NCBI GenBank assembly: GCA_003255025.1
Contig: QANY01009007.1
Span: 186,001-250,000, forward strand
DNA from: Datisca glomerata
Taxonomy: Eukaryota > Streptophyta > Magnoliopsida > Cucurbitales > Datiscaceae
Direction of reading: 5' to 3'
Length of the DNA: 64,000 bases
The translations under genes and the position numbers were made by a program. The notes below the pieces were generated by a model that was given only the letters and a program-made list of their open reading frames with translations, made no database searches and was not told the origin of the DNA. Of this stretch, positions 22,373 to 35,076 are shown in pieces (positions within the stretch are counted from its first letter, which is position 1; each line of letters opens with the position of its first letter).

Positions 22373-25300
22373 TCCCCCTCAAACTCATCTCAGGATGAAT
22401 GATGAGTTTACCTTTAAGAAAACTGAATTGAGGAGTGGACAATGGCTTGGTAAACAGATCTGCAAGTTGGAGTTGAGATGACATATGCTTTATAACCAGA
22501 TCCTTTTTCATCACCCTTTCTCTAACAAAATGAAAATTGATATCTACATGCTTTATGCGAGCATGGAAAATAGGGTTTGAAGCTAGAGAAATAGTTGATG
22601 TGTTATCACAGTAAATGATACGAACTTGACTTTCGTACATGTGAAGATCTCGAAGAATTTATCTTAGCCAAGTCAATTCTACTATAGTGTTGGCCAGTTC
22701 TTTATACTCTGCTTCAGTAGATGATCTGGCAACATTTGCTTGCTTCTTTGTACTCCAAGAAATAATATTTGGAGCAAGGAATCTGAGAAACCCTGAGGTG
22801 GATCTTCTGTCTGAAGCATATCTAGCCCAATCAACATCATTGATGGCCTACAAATGAAGAGAACCTGGTTTAAAACAATGACCTTGATCAATCGTGCCAA
22901 TAATATACTTGAGAATCCTCTTAACAGTAGCAAAGCTTATAGCTGGTCTGATAAAGGTTAGATACTGAATTGTGCCTACAATGCTTCTATGTAAAGTAAT
23001 ATCAGACAGTGATGAACTAGTGTGATTGCAAATAGGAGACTTGGTTGAACAAGGTGACTGACAAGGCTTAGCTTGAAGTATATCAGCCTTCAGAAGTAAG
23101 TCTCTTGCATATTTATACTGATTAACACAGATACTAGTAGAATTTAGTCTTATTTCAAAGCCTAAAAAATATTTTAAGTCACCTAAATCAGTCATATCAA
23201 AATCCTGTTTCAAAGTGTGCACAAGTCTATCAATATATGCAGAATTAGTTCCACTAATGACAATATCATAAACATAAACTAATAAGTAAGAGATGAAGAA
23301 TTAGCATGAACAAACAAAGAGCTATCAACCTGAGAGCCTATAAAGCCAAGAGAAAGAAAATGACTGGTAAAATTTTCAAACCAAGCCCTAAAAGTCTGTT
23401 TAAGACCATACAAGGACTTATTAAGCTTGCAAACATAACCAGGGTATATTTTATCAATAAAGCCTGGTGGCTGACACATATAAACTTCTTCAGTTAATGA
23501 TCCATGAAGGAAGACATTTTTAACATCAAGTTGCCTTAAAGGCCATCCATTGGTAGCAACCAAAAATAAAATTCTAATGGTAGGTTTTAGGTTTTTAATG
23601 ACTAGACTAAAGGTCTCCCCATAGTCCAAACCTAGTTGTTGATGGTAGTCTTTGACAACCAGTCTGGCTTTATGCCTGGCTATAGACTTAGATTGCATTG
23701 TTTTAACCCAAGCATGACATTTAGAAGCAGAAGTATAAGAACTGGGTTGAAAATGACAGTCAATGGGGATAGTAGGACCAGAAGTAACGAAAGCTTTTTT
23801 CTTAGAAATTCCAGATATAGATTTGGTTTGCATAGGGTGATGGGACTGTGTGCGAGGCTGAAAAGTAGTAGGTCTAATGTTAGTGGATGGAAGGGTAGAG
23901 ATGGGAAGGTTGATGGATAATCTTGATAATATATCAGGATAAGAATTAGCATTAACACTAACAACTGAAAGACCATGACCCAAATCAGTAGAGATAATAT
24001 GTAAAGGAGAATGCTAACATAATTATTCAAAGAAGAAACAGTGTTCAAATCAGTATGTCTATCAGTCACAACAGAAGTAGGCCAAGCAAAATCAATATTC
24101 AAATCAGAAGGCATACCAATATGAGTAGCATTGAGAGCAGCAGTAGACATGGCATAATTAGTAGTATGCACACGAGAATATCTAGACTCAGTAGTAGGAG
24201 AATGAAACTCAGAATTTTGGAGTGTGCTAAGTAAAGGGAGAAGAGAAGTATAGTTATCAATTCATATATTAGAGCCAGCAGACAAAACTTTCACCAGTTT
24301 CAATAGAACAAGTAGCAAAGGGTAACATTTTCTAATCAAACACATCTCTAGAGGTATAAAACCGTTTATAAGATTTGTCATAGCACAAAAATCCTTTCCG
24401 ATTTAGAGCATAGCCTAAAAATACACATTACAATGTTTTTGGATGAAATTTATTCTTCATATAAGGTCTAAGATTGGGGTAACAAGCACACCCGAAAACC
24501 TTAAGTTGTGTATAATCAACAAACTTGCCAAATAACTTATCAAAAGGAGATTGATTCTTGAGACTAGCACTAGACATTCTATTAGTCAAATAAGTAGCAG
24601 TAGCAAATGCAAAGTTCTAGAATCGAAAAGAGATAGAAGCATGATGTAATAGAGTAAGACATGTCTCAACTAAATGTCTATGTTTCCTCTCAACAATACC
24701 ATTTTATTGAGGGGTATACAGATATGTCTTTTGATGCACAATCCTTTTCTCTACAAGGTAAGACTGAAATGAGAGGTTGGTATACTCACATCCTCATCAG
24801 TCCTCCATGTTTTGATTTTAGTTGAGAACATATTCTCAACAAGTGGTTGAAACCTCTTAAAAATAGACAGAACATCACATTTACTTCTAATATGGAAAAA
24901 CCAAGTGAATCTAGACATATAATCAATAAATATCACATAGTATCTCTGGCCTAAAATAGAAATGGTGGGAGAGGGTCCCCAAATGTCACTATGAATAAGG
25001 GACAAAGGAGAATCAGAAATGGACTCAGAAGCGGTAAAAGGAAGCATTTTCATTTTATTAGAGATGCAACTAATACAAAGACAATTATCCAAAGCAGAAA
25101 CAGTAGAAGGGATATTAGCTTTATGAAGAATTTGCTTAACAACACTACTAGCAGGGTGGCCAAACCTAAAGTGCTAGAGAGAATCAGAATTCTTAGAGCC
25201 AAGATAAGAAATATTAGAGTTGGATAGAGTAGCGAGTATAAGATAGAGACCATTTATGTAAAGCCTTTTATGAAAAATTTGGCTTGTTTCCTTGTCCTAA

Positions 25301-27138
25301 ATCCAGAAAAAGAAACCTCAAGAGTAAATGAGCAGTTATTATCAAGAAAAAATTGGTACACATATAGTAAGTTAGATGATATTTGAGGCGCATAGTAAAC
25401 TTGAGACAGGGGAAAGACTTAAAAGAAGTGTGAAGAGTACTAGAACTTATGTGTGTGATGGGTAGTGTTTGACCATTGTCAACAGAGACACCTTCTTCAC
25501 CATTATCTTTAAAGGAGGTGACCATACTATACAGGTCAGGTGTGAGATGGGTGTTACACCCAGTGTCAATGAGTAATACCTAAGGATCAATGTGAGGAGT
25601 AGCTTGGCTCAAGGCAGTCATGGCAGACAGGCTTGATGATGGGCTTCTTCCTTGATAAGAAAAATTCATTATGTGAAAGTAATCTGCTGCTAGGGGTGTC
25701 ACGGTTTGGTTCAGTAATAAAATCAAACTAAACTGGACCGTTTATGTCAAAAAAATAAACCAAACTGAACCATTTTAAATGATATTATTGAAAAAAAATA
25801 AAATCAAAGTTTTATTTTGGTTCAGTTTGATTTGTATGAATATAAAAAAATAATATAAATTTAATATTTCGGTTCGGTTCAAAAATCACCAGAATTTTGA
25901 ACCGAACCAAAACTCCGGTTCTCTCATTTTCCCGAATTGAACACATAAAGAACTGACCAAACTGGTCATTTTCAGTTTGATTGGGTCAGTTTGGGACAAT
26001 TTTGAACATCCATATCTGCTGCAATGTGACCTATCTTTTGACAAATTTGGCATTAGATTCTACTATATTGGGAGCTTGAGTAACTATCTTGTTTGTGGTT
26101 AACCGTTCCGTTGAAGGACTGATTATTTGGGGTAGAAAGAGCATTAAGAACTAAAGGTAGGGAAGAAGAGTTCCAATTCTGTGATCTTCCTCCCCTTTTT
26201 GAGTTTAACCTCCCAGAGTTGTTCCTATTACCTAAAAAATTTCTGAATCCCCTTCCACGATTTGATCCTCTATTGGTGTATGCAACAAGAAAGGTTGTGT
26301 TCTGGGAAAAATGGTCTTGTTGCTTTTGTTGAGACTCCAGAAAATGTTCCTATGATTTCGGATAAACATGAAGTTCTTCAAGATTTGGGGGTTCAGCTCT
26401 TGATCGAAGGGAAGTTCTGATGGTATTGAGTTCGCTTGGAAGCCCATTAATCGTGTGTATCAACACGATTTCATTTGCGATATTAACCGAGACTGCAGAG
26501 AGTATATCCTTGACTTCTTTGATCCTGATATGAATGTATGGATCAATGCTTTCAGTTGTCTTTTTTGTTATGGACTGTATGTCTGACTGGAGTTGCAAGA
26601 TATTGGTCCGCGAGATGGAAGAAAACCTCCTTTCTACCGAGTCCCAGACTTCTTTAGAAGTCTTGCACCCCACAATATATGATAAATCCATAGGAGAAAT
26701 GGTGGCATTTATCTAAGTCATTAAGGCTTGATCTTGGGAAAATCCACTTTTCGTACCTAGGATCTCTGTTTTGTGTGTCATCGACATTTGCATTCTTGAG
26801 AAATCTTGATGGGCATTCAATGGTCCCATCAATGTATCCGAAGACAATATGCACTTTAAGAATCGTTGTGATTTGATATTTTCATAGAACAGAGTTATTG
26901 GAATCCAATCTAATGGATATTAGGTTGTAGATGTTTGAAAGGAGAAAAATGAGGGAATATGGTGAAGATTCAGCGATACCAATGGTAGAAAAAGAGGGCA
27001 CAAATTGAGATGTTTGTGAATTGGGGTGTTCTTGAATGGTAGAAGAAGAGGGTACGAATTGAGAATTGGTCAAAGAGCCAATTTGATTTTACGCAGTTCC
27101 TTAAGTTTCAGAGGACTGGTTTCAGCAGGATCAGCCAT
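22359..27138 (-). pseudogene. Copia gag-pol polyprotein remnant
   Basis: Fragments in several frames, 5' to 3' on the minus strand: gag with a UBN2-type region (about 26900-26350; VWDSVERRF, LHVYPKS); an integrase core fragment (about 25092-24751; SDIWGPSP, YYVIFIDYMSRFTWFF); reverse transcriptase (23983-22848; RQLDVKNVFLHGSL, PPGFIDK, KSLYGLKQ); and RNase H (22640-22359; YCDNTSTISLA, FHARIKHV, ADLFTKPLS). The reverse-transcriptase YVDD box reads YVYD at 23265-23276, so a catalytic Asp is lost in addition to the frameshifts and stops. A hAT MITE interrupts the gag/protease region. No function is expected. Confidence 0.9.
25691..26014. mobile_element. hAT-type MITE nested in the copia element
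   Basis: A 324-bp insert with ends TAGGGGTGTC and, on the other strand, TATGGATGTTC, flanked by a perfect 8-bp duplication TCTGCTGC (25683-25690 and 26015-26022). Eight-base duplications and TAGGGGTGTT-like ends mark the hAT superfamily. The interior consists of inverted AT-rich words (GGTTCGGTTC / GAACCGAACC) with no coding capacity. It inserted after the copia element had landed. Confidence 0.88.
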
Positions 27139-27173
27139 GGCTTACGATGTTGGTGAGCGTGACTTTGATATCA

Positions 27174-27388
27174 TGTAGAGAAACACAAGATGAACAGAAA
27201 CATGGAAAGAAGAATGAAGCAGAGAAGAAAAGAAGAAGAGAGAAGAGGAAAACATCTTTCATTAACCAAGAGAAGCCAACAACAAACATACTTAGAGAGA
27301 AAGAAGACCAACGGCTAGTAAGGGTTAAAAGACAAATATACCCTTAACGAACTAATATAACTAAACCAATAAACCTATTCACTTAATA
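27174..27388 (-). repeat. 5' LTR of the minus-strand copia element
   Basis: Aligns with 22159-22372 over its whole length (shared words include AAGATGAACAGAAACA, ATCTTTCATTAAC, CAAATATACCCTT-like and AAACCTATTCACTTAA). It ends at the primer-binding site. The outer end has lost the terminal CA (AATA here, AACA in the partner). Confidence 0.88.
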
Positions 27389-27393
27389 TGTGC

Positions 27394-28564
27394 CAACTAA
27401 ATTTGTAGAGAATCGTAAAACTTAATACTCTCGGTGATCCAGTGATCGAAGATTTATGTGATATAACTAAGAAAAATAGGTAATAAAAGCCGGTTCTCTC
27501 TAATGTTATAGAATCAACCCATTTCTCATATTCAAACTTCAGAAATAAACGAAAAGGGAGGAAGATAAAAAGCTTTCATACATTCGATTCTCATAATTAA
27601 AGACCATAATTGTCTTTTTTTCTTTATATTTCACATGTAGGTATTGGATAATACTTTCCAAAAGAGTGAGTTTAGACTCACTCTTAGACATTTCAAAAGA
27701 AAAAAAATTCTCTTAGCCCCCAAGAATGCTCTGGACAATCATTTGTTAAGGCTTTAACTACATAGCATTATAATTTACCTAATTTTAATTATTTCCGGGT
27801 TGTTTGTGGTAGTAAAACAATGATAACTAGCTCGCTGTTTGCATAAAAATATGTATTTTTAATTACAAAATGTCATTCATTCTTTTGAAAGCATGTCAAA
27901 TGAAAATATTCGGTCCATCATGCATTTATTATATAGTGCAATGATAATGTACATGACAACGTTTTAAGTGCCAAAACCCTCACACTGTAACAAAAATCTT
28001 TCAATTATAAGACTGGTGAAGGAAAAAAATGAAAATAAATAAATAAAATGCTCTTTTAGTCCCTCTAATTCTCCCTTTCAATTTACCTCATCTATCTCTA
28101 ATATTGTCAATTTGATAATCATGTACTTTTCAATGTATTCCAGTAGAGTCCGTCCTGACCTTTTTCTTGATTGCATAATAAATAACCTAAAAATTGAAGT
28201 GGGTAGTTAATTTGCGTATGTTTCATTTTTGTATAATAGTTTAAGAAGTTTTATACGAGTAAAAGAAACTTACACATAAGTGTGGACCGCACTATGTGGT
28301 CACGAGTTTGATATATTGCCAATAGTGTACAATTTGTTTGTTATTTGTACAAGTTTGTTAAGTACGGCCGATGAGGTGTAAGATTACGTATAATTGAAAA
28401 AAATGAGAAGTATAAGTTTGTTTGTGAGTCTTTCAGGAACTTCAAGTCTATATTTTTACTAAAGGTTTGGTTGTTGCTTTTATACATTTGAAAACTTATT
28501 TTAGCTGCCAATTGGTGAGTTATGATTTAGAAGCACATTTATGTACTTCATGATGCACTATTTT
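27394..28564. other. Intergenic AT-rich region, nothing recognised
   Basis: No coding family, transposon end or RNA gene is visible between the copia element and the solo-LTR-like element. Confidence 0.45.
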
Positions 28565-29084
28565 GTACTTGTCGCAACGTGCGTGCGACGCGGAGCGACG
28601 ATTAAAAAAATTTATTTTTGTTTTAGGAAAAAGAAATTTAGAGTCGCCACCAATCATTTTAGGGTGTGATTGGTCACCCAATTTTAAGATGAAAATTTTT
28701 TTTTTGGTCTACGAAAACTCAAAGTTGGTTCGGGAGTCGTTTGTATGTGGGGAAGGTATTAGCACCCCACAACACCCATTGTAAAATGGTTACCAAATTT
28801 GATCAAATGCTATCCATTTTTTTATTTTAATGCAAATGTTAAAGAGATTTATTTTTTTGAATGTCCCATTTGAGGAATTTTGTATCATAGAAATGAACAA
28901 AATAAATTACTTTTTAATGGGTGGCTCAAAGACCATTAAAAAAAATACCTTTTTCGTATTCTCATATCTTTTAAAATCAAAACATTATTAGAGTTATTTT
29001 CGGTATCCCAAGAATAACTCCTCACCTCAGTAGTTCGAGAAGTTTGGTATCCCAAAAATCTCAAAGTCCATCGTCGGCCTTTTT

Positions 29085-29529
29085 NNNNNNNNNNNNNNNN
29101 NNNNNNNNNNNNNNNNNNNNNNNNNNNNNNNNNNNNNNNNNNNNNNNNNNNNNNNNNNNNNNNNNNNNNNNNNNNNNNNNNNNNNNNNNNNNNNNNNNNN
29201 NNNNNNNNNNNNNNNNNNNNNNNNNNNNNNNNNNNNNNNNNNNNNNNNNNNNNNNNNNNNNNNNNNNNNNNNNNNNNNNNNNNNNNNNNNNNNNNNNNNN
29301 NNNNNNNNNNNNNNNNNNNNNNNNNNNNNNNNNNNNNNNNNNNNNNNNNNNNNNNNNNNNNNNNNNNNNNNNNNNNNNNNNNNNNNNNNNNNNNNNNNNN
29401 NNNNNNNNNNNNNNNNNNNNNNNNNNNNNNNNNNNNNNNNNNNNNNNNNNNNNNNNNNNNNNNNNNNNNNNNNNNNNNNNNNNNNNNNNNNNNNNNNNNN
29501 NNNNNNNNNNNNNNNNNNNNNNNNNNNNN
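29085..29529. other. Assembly gap (445 N)
   Basis: Unknown sequence inside the solo-LTR-like element. Open frames that run through the Ns have no meaning. Confidence 0.98.
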
Positions 29530-30261
29530 CATTTTCCTTTCCTTCCCTCATTAGTCATTGCTAATCAAATAGCAAAGGGAATGATCATGGATGATAATTA
29601 GTCCAAACAAGTGTCATAAAATGATGAACATAATATTAAAAAAAAACCTTGTAGGAAAATTGAAAGTTTCACAACTTAAATATTTGCATAATCTTGTTTA
29701 GAGGTTCTACTCTCTATTTTATGCATTTTTATGTGTGAGAAAATTATCTTAGGGGATCTTTGCATCAAATGTACACTTTCAACCCATTAAAAGGGTTGAT
29801 TCACATTTGGTTAATTTTTCCACCCCTCAAGACTTCATCATCATCCTCATTAATTAAGTTGATGACAAAGACAATCTCAATATCCAATTTGTAAAAACAA
29901 ACATCAAAGCATAAGATTAAAATGTTAAGATTTAAATGAGGAATGAACAATCAACTTATGTATATAAAAAAAGAATATAAAAGATATCAACTACATTCAT
30001 ATGAAGAAAAGAGATGAATAAAATATACTATGAACAAATGTACTAAACAAATAAGCTACCTTGAGGAGAAGAAATGGAAAGAAGATGAAGATAATAGAAG
30101 TATGAAACTTCTTCCTCTCTCTAAAATCACCTCTCTTTCCAACCCCTCTCTTTCTCACTCTAAAAAATGACTTCCCCTTTTTTTTTACTCTCCTCCAAGA
30201 CCCCCCCTCAAGTGAAGACCTCATTCCTATTTATAGGCAAAATTAGGGTTTGCCTTTTTTT

Positions 30262-30384
30262 TACTTTTAGTCTTTTTTTTAAGTTTTATTTTTTAGTCCT
30301 CTTTTTTCAATTTTTACTTTTTAGTCTTCTTTTTTCAATTTTTACTTTTTAGTCTTCATTTTTCAATTTTTACTTTTTAGTCTT
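30262..30384. repeat. T-rich tandem repeats, about 29-bp unit
   Basis: About four copies of a unit containing TTTTCAATTTTTACTTTTTA and ending GTCTTC, at the 3' end of the solo-LTR-like element just after its TATA-like motif. Confidence 0.8.
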
Positions 30385-30748
30385 TGGACCACTTTTCTTA
30401 TTTTAGTATTGAATTAGCTTTCAAATTATACACATAGTCTTGGATTATTAAAAGAGTCAAAATATAAAACATGTATATTTCATGTATTAGGCCGGATAAA
30501 ATACGGTATCTACAGTACTTATGGCAAGAAATATTTTTCCTATCCTGCTTGAAAAAGTACTTCCCAAGTTTTAGAAAAAATAATATGTTGAAAAACAAAT
30601 ATAAAATGGTGTGAGTAAAAGAGCTTTTTGAAGAGAATCAATCTATTTCACGAAAAAAAAGATAAGCAATCTCAAAAGTATAAATATTGCGACCACAACT
30701 CTATTTTTCATTTAAAAAACTTGTTAAATGAATTTGTGAGTTAGTTTA

Positions 30749-31087
30749 TGTTAGCATAAAGAGAGACTCAATCATCACCGGTGTTGGCTACTCTCTAAAC
30801 AGTTTATATCAGTAATCGTTGAGAGCTAACCAACTCTTAATTGTTAAGAGCTAACCAACTCTTAATTGTTAAGAGCTAACTAACGTAATTAGTTACTCTA
30901 AGTGAATAATAATGTAATGGTATTTCTTACCATGAACCTAAATATTATCTAAGTAATATAAATACAATGCAACTCGGGTATCTTAATAATATGCTGAGAT
31001 CATTTTCTACCAAACAATGTTTTTGTTATCATCTTCTTCCTTTCTTCTCTTCTTTCTTACAAACTCAGTAGTTCAGTAACTCTTTCA
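30749..31087 (+). repeat. 5' LTR of the plus-strand copia element
   Basis: 339 bp, against 308 bp for the 3' LTR. Most of the excess is explained by an internal 25-bp tandem repeat (GAGCTAACCAACTCTTAATT, about 30809-30885) that is amplified only in this copy. It ends in CA next to the primer-binding site. Confidence 0.92.
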
Positions 31088-31117
31088 TGGTATCAGAGCT
31101 ACTTGTGACTACGTCTA

Positions 31118-34100
31118 ATGGCAGCATCAAACTCAAATGATTCAACGAGCTCATCTGTGAGCAATGTGTTCAGCAACACTTTGAATAGCTCACTGTGTGT
31201 CAAACTTGACAGACGTAACTATGTAATTTGGAAATCACAGGTAATGCCCGCAATGATCGGGCATGGGCTTGAAGATATTGTTCTTGGAGCAACACCAAAG
31301 CCATAGAAGAAGAAAGCTGATGGCAATATTAATCCAGAGTACACAACCTGGATTAGAAAAGACCAACTTTTCTTGAGTTGGTTGAGGTCCTCCATAACAG
31401 ATGGAGTCCTAGGTACAATGGCACAGTATCAATCCCCTGCAGAAGTATAGAGTTCACTCGAGAAGAGCTTTTCTTGACAATCAAAGGCCAAGTTGATGTA
31501 GTTAAAGAATTCACTGCAAAATCACCCAAAAGGTAATCTGACAATTTGTGAATATTGTGAGAAATTAGAAGAATTGCCAACTCTTTTGAAGTAGCTGGAA
31601 AACCTATTAATGATGAAGACATGATGATGTATATAATGAATGGCCTTGGGCCAGAGTTTGATCCTATAATTTTCAATATTACCTCTAGGTCAGATGGAAA
31701 CATAAAATTCTTTAATGGAGGGCAAATTTCTTTCAACAAGAACTCATAAAGGTGTCAACAAAACTCAGGATACTCACCATCTCATCAATACAAAGGTGGT
31801 TTCAAGGTAGAAGAGGTGATAAAAAATGGCAGAGGTGGCATAGTTATTTGCCAAGTTTGTAGTAAACCAAGGCATACAGTAAATGTATGTTACTTCAGAT
31901 ATGAGAGAATCAATCATAATTAGTCTCAAAGCCAAATTCTTGGTGTGAACAAGGAAACTCCAGCAGTCCATCTACTTTCCTGGTCAATTAACATAAATTT
32001 CCCAACATCCTTTAGCCTATATTGCTTCAATATCACCCTATTGCTTCACCTGATACTATCAGTGATCAAACTTCGTATGCAGATAATGTTGCTACCAATC
32101 ATATCACAACTGATCTTAACAATCTAAGTTTGGCACATGACTATTGTGGTGGAGAAGCTTGCTGAAGGGAATGGTAATTGTCTCACTATATCCCATATTG
32201 GCTCTGGATTTCTTCCTTCAAAACCCTTTCCCTCAAAACTTAAATCTATACTAAGAGTGACATATATTAAAAAGAACCTAGTTAGCATATCTAAACTGAC
32301 AAATGATAATAATGTGTTTATTGAATTCTATTCTAACTGTTGTTTTGTAAAGGACAAAGCCTCGGGAGCACTACTTTTGCGAGGGATTCTCCAAGATGGC
32401 TTCTATCTTCTAACACATCCAAGTGTTAAAAATCCTATTGCTCTAAACTGCCGTGTGGAAACTATTTTGCCTATTCCTGTTTTAGAAACTAAAAATTGTA
32501 ATATCATGTTTCATTATGTTGATTACAACAACTTCTCATCCTTAGGTAGAATTAGCACTTGTTCTTTTACTTTTAATCACACTTGTAAGACAAATTCTAG
32601 CAAAACCAATGTCAATAACAGATATGATGTTTCTTGCATATTTGTTCCTAGCATTACCGATACTGATAAATCCTACATTTCTAAGCCTGAATGTAATTCT
32701 ACTGAATGCAAATTGAATAATATAAATGAATCAAATAAATAGCACCAAAGGCTAGGGTACCATGCACATAACATACTCACCAAAGCTATTAAATCAGGAC
32801 AAATCAAACCTTTAAGCCTCATAGCTGATTTTTGCATTGCTTGTCAAAAAGACAAAAATCACACTCAATCATACCCCAAATCTGTGACTAATACTAGTGA
32901 ACCCTTGAATTAATTATACGGATTTTTTAGGGCCTTCACCTACCCTATCCAAAGAAGGATATATATATATATATATGTTTCTTAGATGATCATACCAGAT
33001 TCTCTTGGGTCTTTCTTCTGAAATTTAAGTCTGAAGTCCTACATGCCTTTACTGTTTTCAAAACTCTTGTTGAGAAATAATTTGATAAACCCAACAAGAT
33101 CTTACAATCTGATTAGGGAGGTGAATATAGGTCTTTTAACTCTTTTCTACAAAATATGGGATTCATTTTAGGCATCCTTGCCCCCATTCACACCAGTAGA
33201 ATGGAGAGGTAGAGAGAAAACATAGACATCTGGTTGAAATAGGTTTAACTCTTCTTGCTCAGGCTGCTATGCCACTTAACTTCTAGTGGGAAGCCATTTC
33301 AACTGCTACCTTCATAATAAATAGATTACCAACACCTGTCTTGAACAATATTTCACCATATCAGAAACTGTATCATAAAGTACCTGATTATAAGGCTTTT
33401 AAGACTTTTGGATGTGCATAAAATTCATACAAAGTAGATTTTCGTTTAGACTTATGCCTCTTTATTGCCTATTCTTTTGAGCATAAAAGTTACAAGTGTT
33501 TGCATCCTTCTGACAGAATTTATATAGCTAGAAATGTCAATTTCAATGAATCATGTTTTCCCTGAACATGCCTATTTAGAAACAAGTAATGCTTTGAGAG
33601 GATGCTCCCCTTATAAGAAATAATACTTAGGATCTAGTACCGTACTCACATGAATTGACTCTAGTAGGGAACAAATGAGTCTATAAGCTCAAACTAAATC
33701 CAAATGGCAGTATCATGAGACACAAAGCCAAACTTATTGCAAAAGGGTTTCATCAAACCCCAAGGATTGATTCCATTAAGACTTCCAGTCTAGTTATTAA
33801 ACCTACAATAGTAAGGGTGATGCTTCATCTTGGTGTTTCTTTTGGATGGGAGGTCAAGCAATTAGATGTGCATAATAAAATACTCAATGGGTTCTTAATG
33901 GAGACAATTTTCATGGCCCAACTAGTGGGATTTATTGATCCACTTAAACCAACTCATGTGTGCAGACTTAAAAAGGCTCTATATGACTTTAAATTGGCAC
34001 CAAGGGCCTGATATGATAGACTTAGAGGGGCTCTCTTACAATGGGGATTTAGGAATGTCAAGTCAAACACATTTCTCTTCATATATCAGTATTGCCAGCA

Positions 34101-35026
34101 GGTTATATATCTACTAGTCTATATAGATGATATCCTAATCACATGTAATAGTTCCAGGCTAATTCATAAAGTGACTTCTGATATGAACAAGCTATTTACC
34201 TTGAAAGACTTAGGTCCGATACATTTCTTTCTAGGAGAGATCCCCAAAGATAAAACTGGTATCTATCTCACCCAAACAAAAAATATTACTGATTTGCTTA
34301 AGAAAACAAAGATGGAGGGGGCAAACCTGCTCCCTCGTCTGCAAGTACTTCTGTTCATATATCCTTGTCTCAAGGGGAACCTATGAAGTATGTCATTCTC
34401 TACAGAAGTACTATTAGAGCTCTGAAATATATGTCACTTATAAGGCCAAATATTTATTTCATTATAAATAAACTTAGCCAGTTTATTCATGCTCCAACAG
34501 AAACACACTGAATTGTATGTAATAGATTGTTAAGATACATGAAAGGTACTATCTATGAAAGGCTTAGTAATCAAACCATCCTCAACACTAGGCATCCAAG
34601 CCCTTTCAGATGCTCATTGGGCAGAAAATGTTCAAGATAGAAGATCCACATGTGCTTATCTGATATACTTAGGCAACAATATGGTCTCTTGGTCATCCAA
34701 GATGCAACATATAGTATCAAGGTCCAACACTAAAGCTGAATACAGGACTTTGGCTAATGCAACCTCAGAAATCCAGTGGTTCAGAAACCTTATGCTAAAA
34801 TGATCTTTACACATGTTTCAACCACCTATGATGTGGTGTGATTAATATTAGTGCATTAGCTCAAGCCTTCAACCCGACTCTTCACAATAGAACTAAACAC
34901 ATAGAGTTTGATGTTCACTTCATTCATGAGAAGGTACAATACAAACAATTGGATATCAGGTATATTCCCTCTGTTGAACAACTAGCCAAAGTTACCAAAG
35001 TTCTCTCTACACCAAGGTTCACTTAA
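31118..35026 (+). pseudogene. Copia gag-pol polyprotein remnant
   Basis: The gag begins MAASNSNDSTSSS 18 bp after the primer-binding site and contains LDRRNYVIWKSQVMPAM. A zinc knuckle (CQVCSKPRHTVNVC) lies near 31853-31895. Integrase-like sequence (HQRLGYHA, FLDDHTRFSW) spans about 32743-33150. Reverse transcriptase (QLDVHNKILNG, PTHVCRLKKALYDFK) spans about 33715-34390, with a YIDD box still readable at 34120-34131. RNase H (DAHWAENVQDRRSTCAY, NRTKHIEFDVHFIHEKV) spans 34555-35026. Many in-frame stops and frameshifts separate these parts, so no functional polyprotein is made. An AT dinucleotide run sits at about 32949-32968. Confidence 0.9.
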
Positions 35027-35076
35027 TTAAAAGGAAAACTGTAAGTGAAGAACTCTCCTTTCAGTTTGAGGGGGGA

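Larger units (their letters stand above)
22159..27388 (-). mobile_element. Ty1-copia LTR retrotransposon, degenerate, with nested hAT MITE
   Basis: A complete but decayed element on the minus strand. The two LTRs are about 214 bp each. Next to the 5' LTR is a primer-binding site resembling initiator tRNA-Met usage (minus strand TGATATCAAAG, 27163-27173), and next to the 3' LTR is a polypurine tract (TTTGAGGGGGA, 22373-22383). The gag start (MADPAETSP) is at 27138, followed by gag, integrase, reverse transcriptase and RNase H in the copia order. Flanks TGTAC (22154-22158) and TGTGC (27389-27393) look like a target duplication with one change. All coding parts are broken, and the LTRs differ at roughly one base in eight to ten by eye, so the insertion is old. 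Confidence 0.92.
28570..30514. mobile_element. Solo-LTR-like element, about 1.9 kb, with an internal gap
   Basis: The element begins TGTCGCAACG and ends GGTATCTACA (TG...CA), and is flanked by a perfect 5-bp duplication GTACT (28565-28569 and 30515-30519). Both traits are those of LTR retrotransposons. No internal coding region, primer-binding site or second LTR is seen, so a solo LTR left by recombination is the best reading. A TATA-like CTATTTATAGG at 30228-30238 near the 3' end fits an LTR promoter, in plus orientation. A gap (29085-29529) hides part of it, so a larger internal region cannot be ruled out. Confidence 0.65.

Noticed and set aside
29027..29601. Long open frames across the large N gap
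   Set aside because: They consist almost entirely of X from unknown bases and carry no information.
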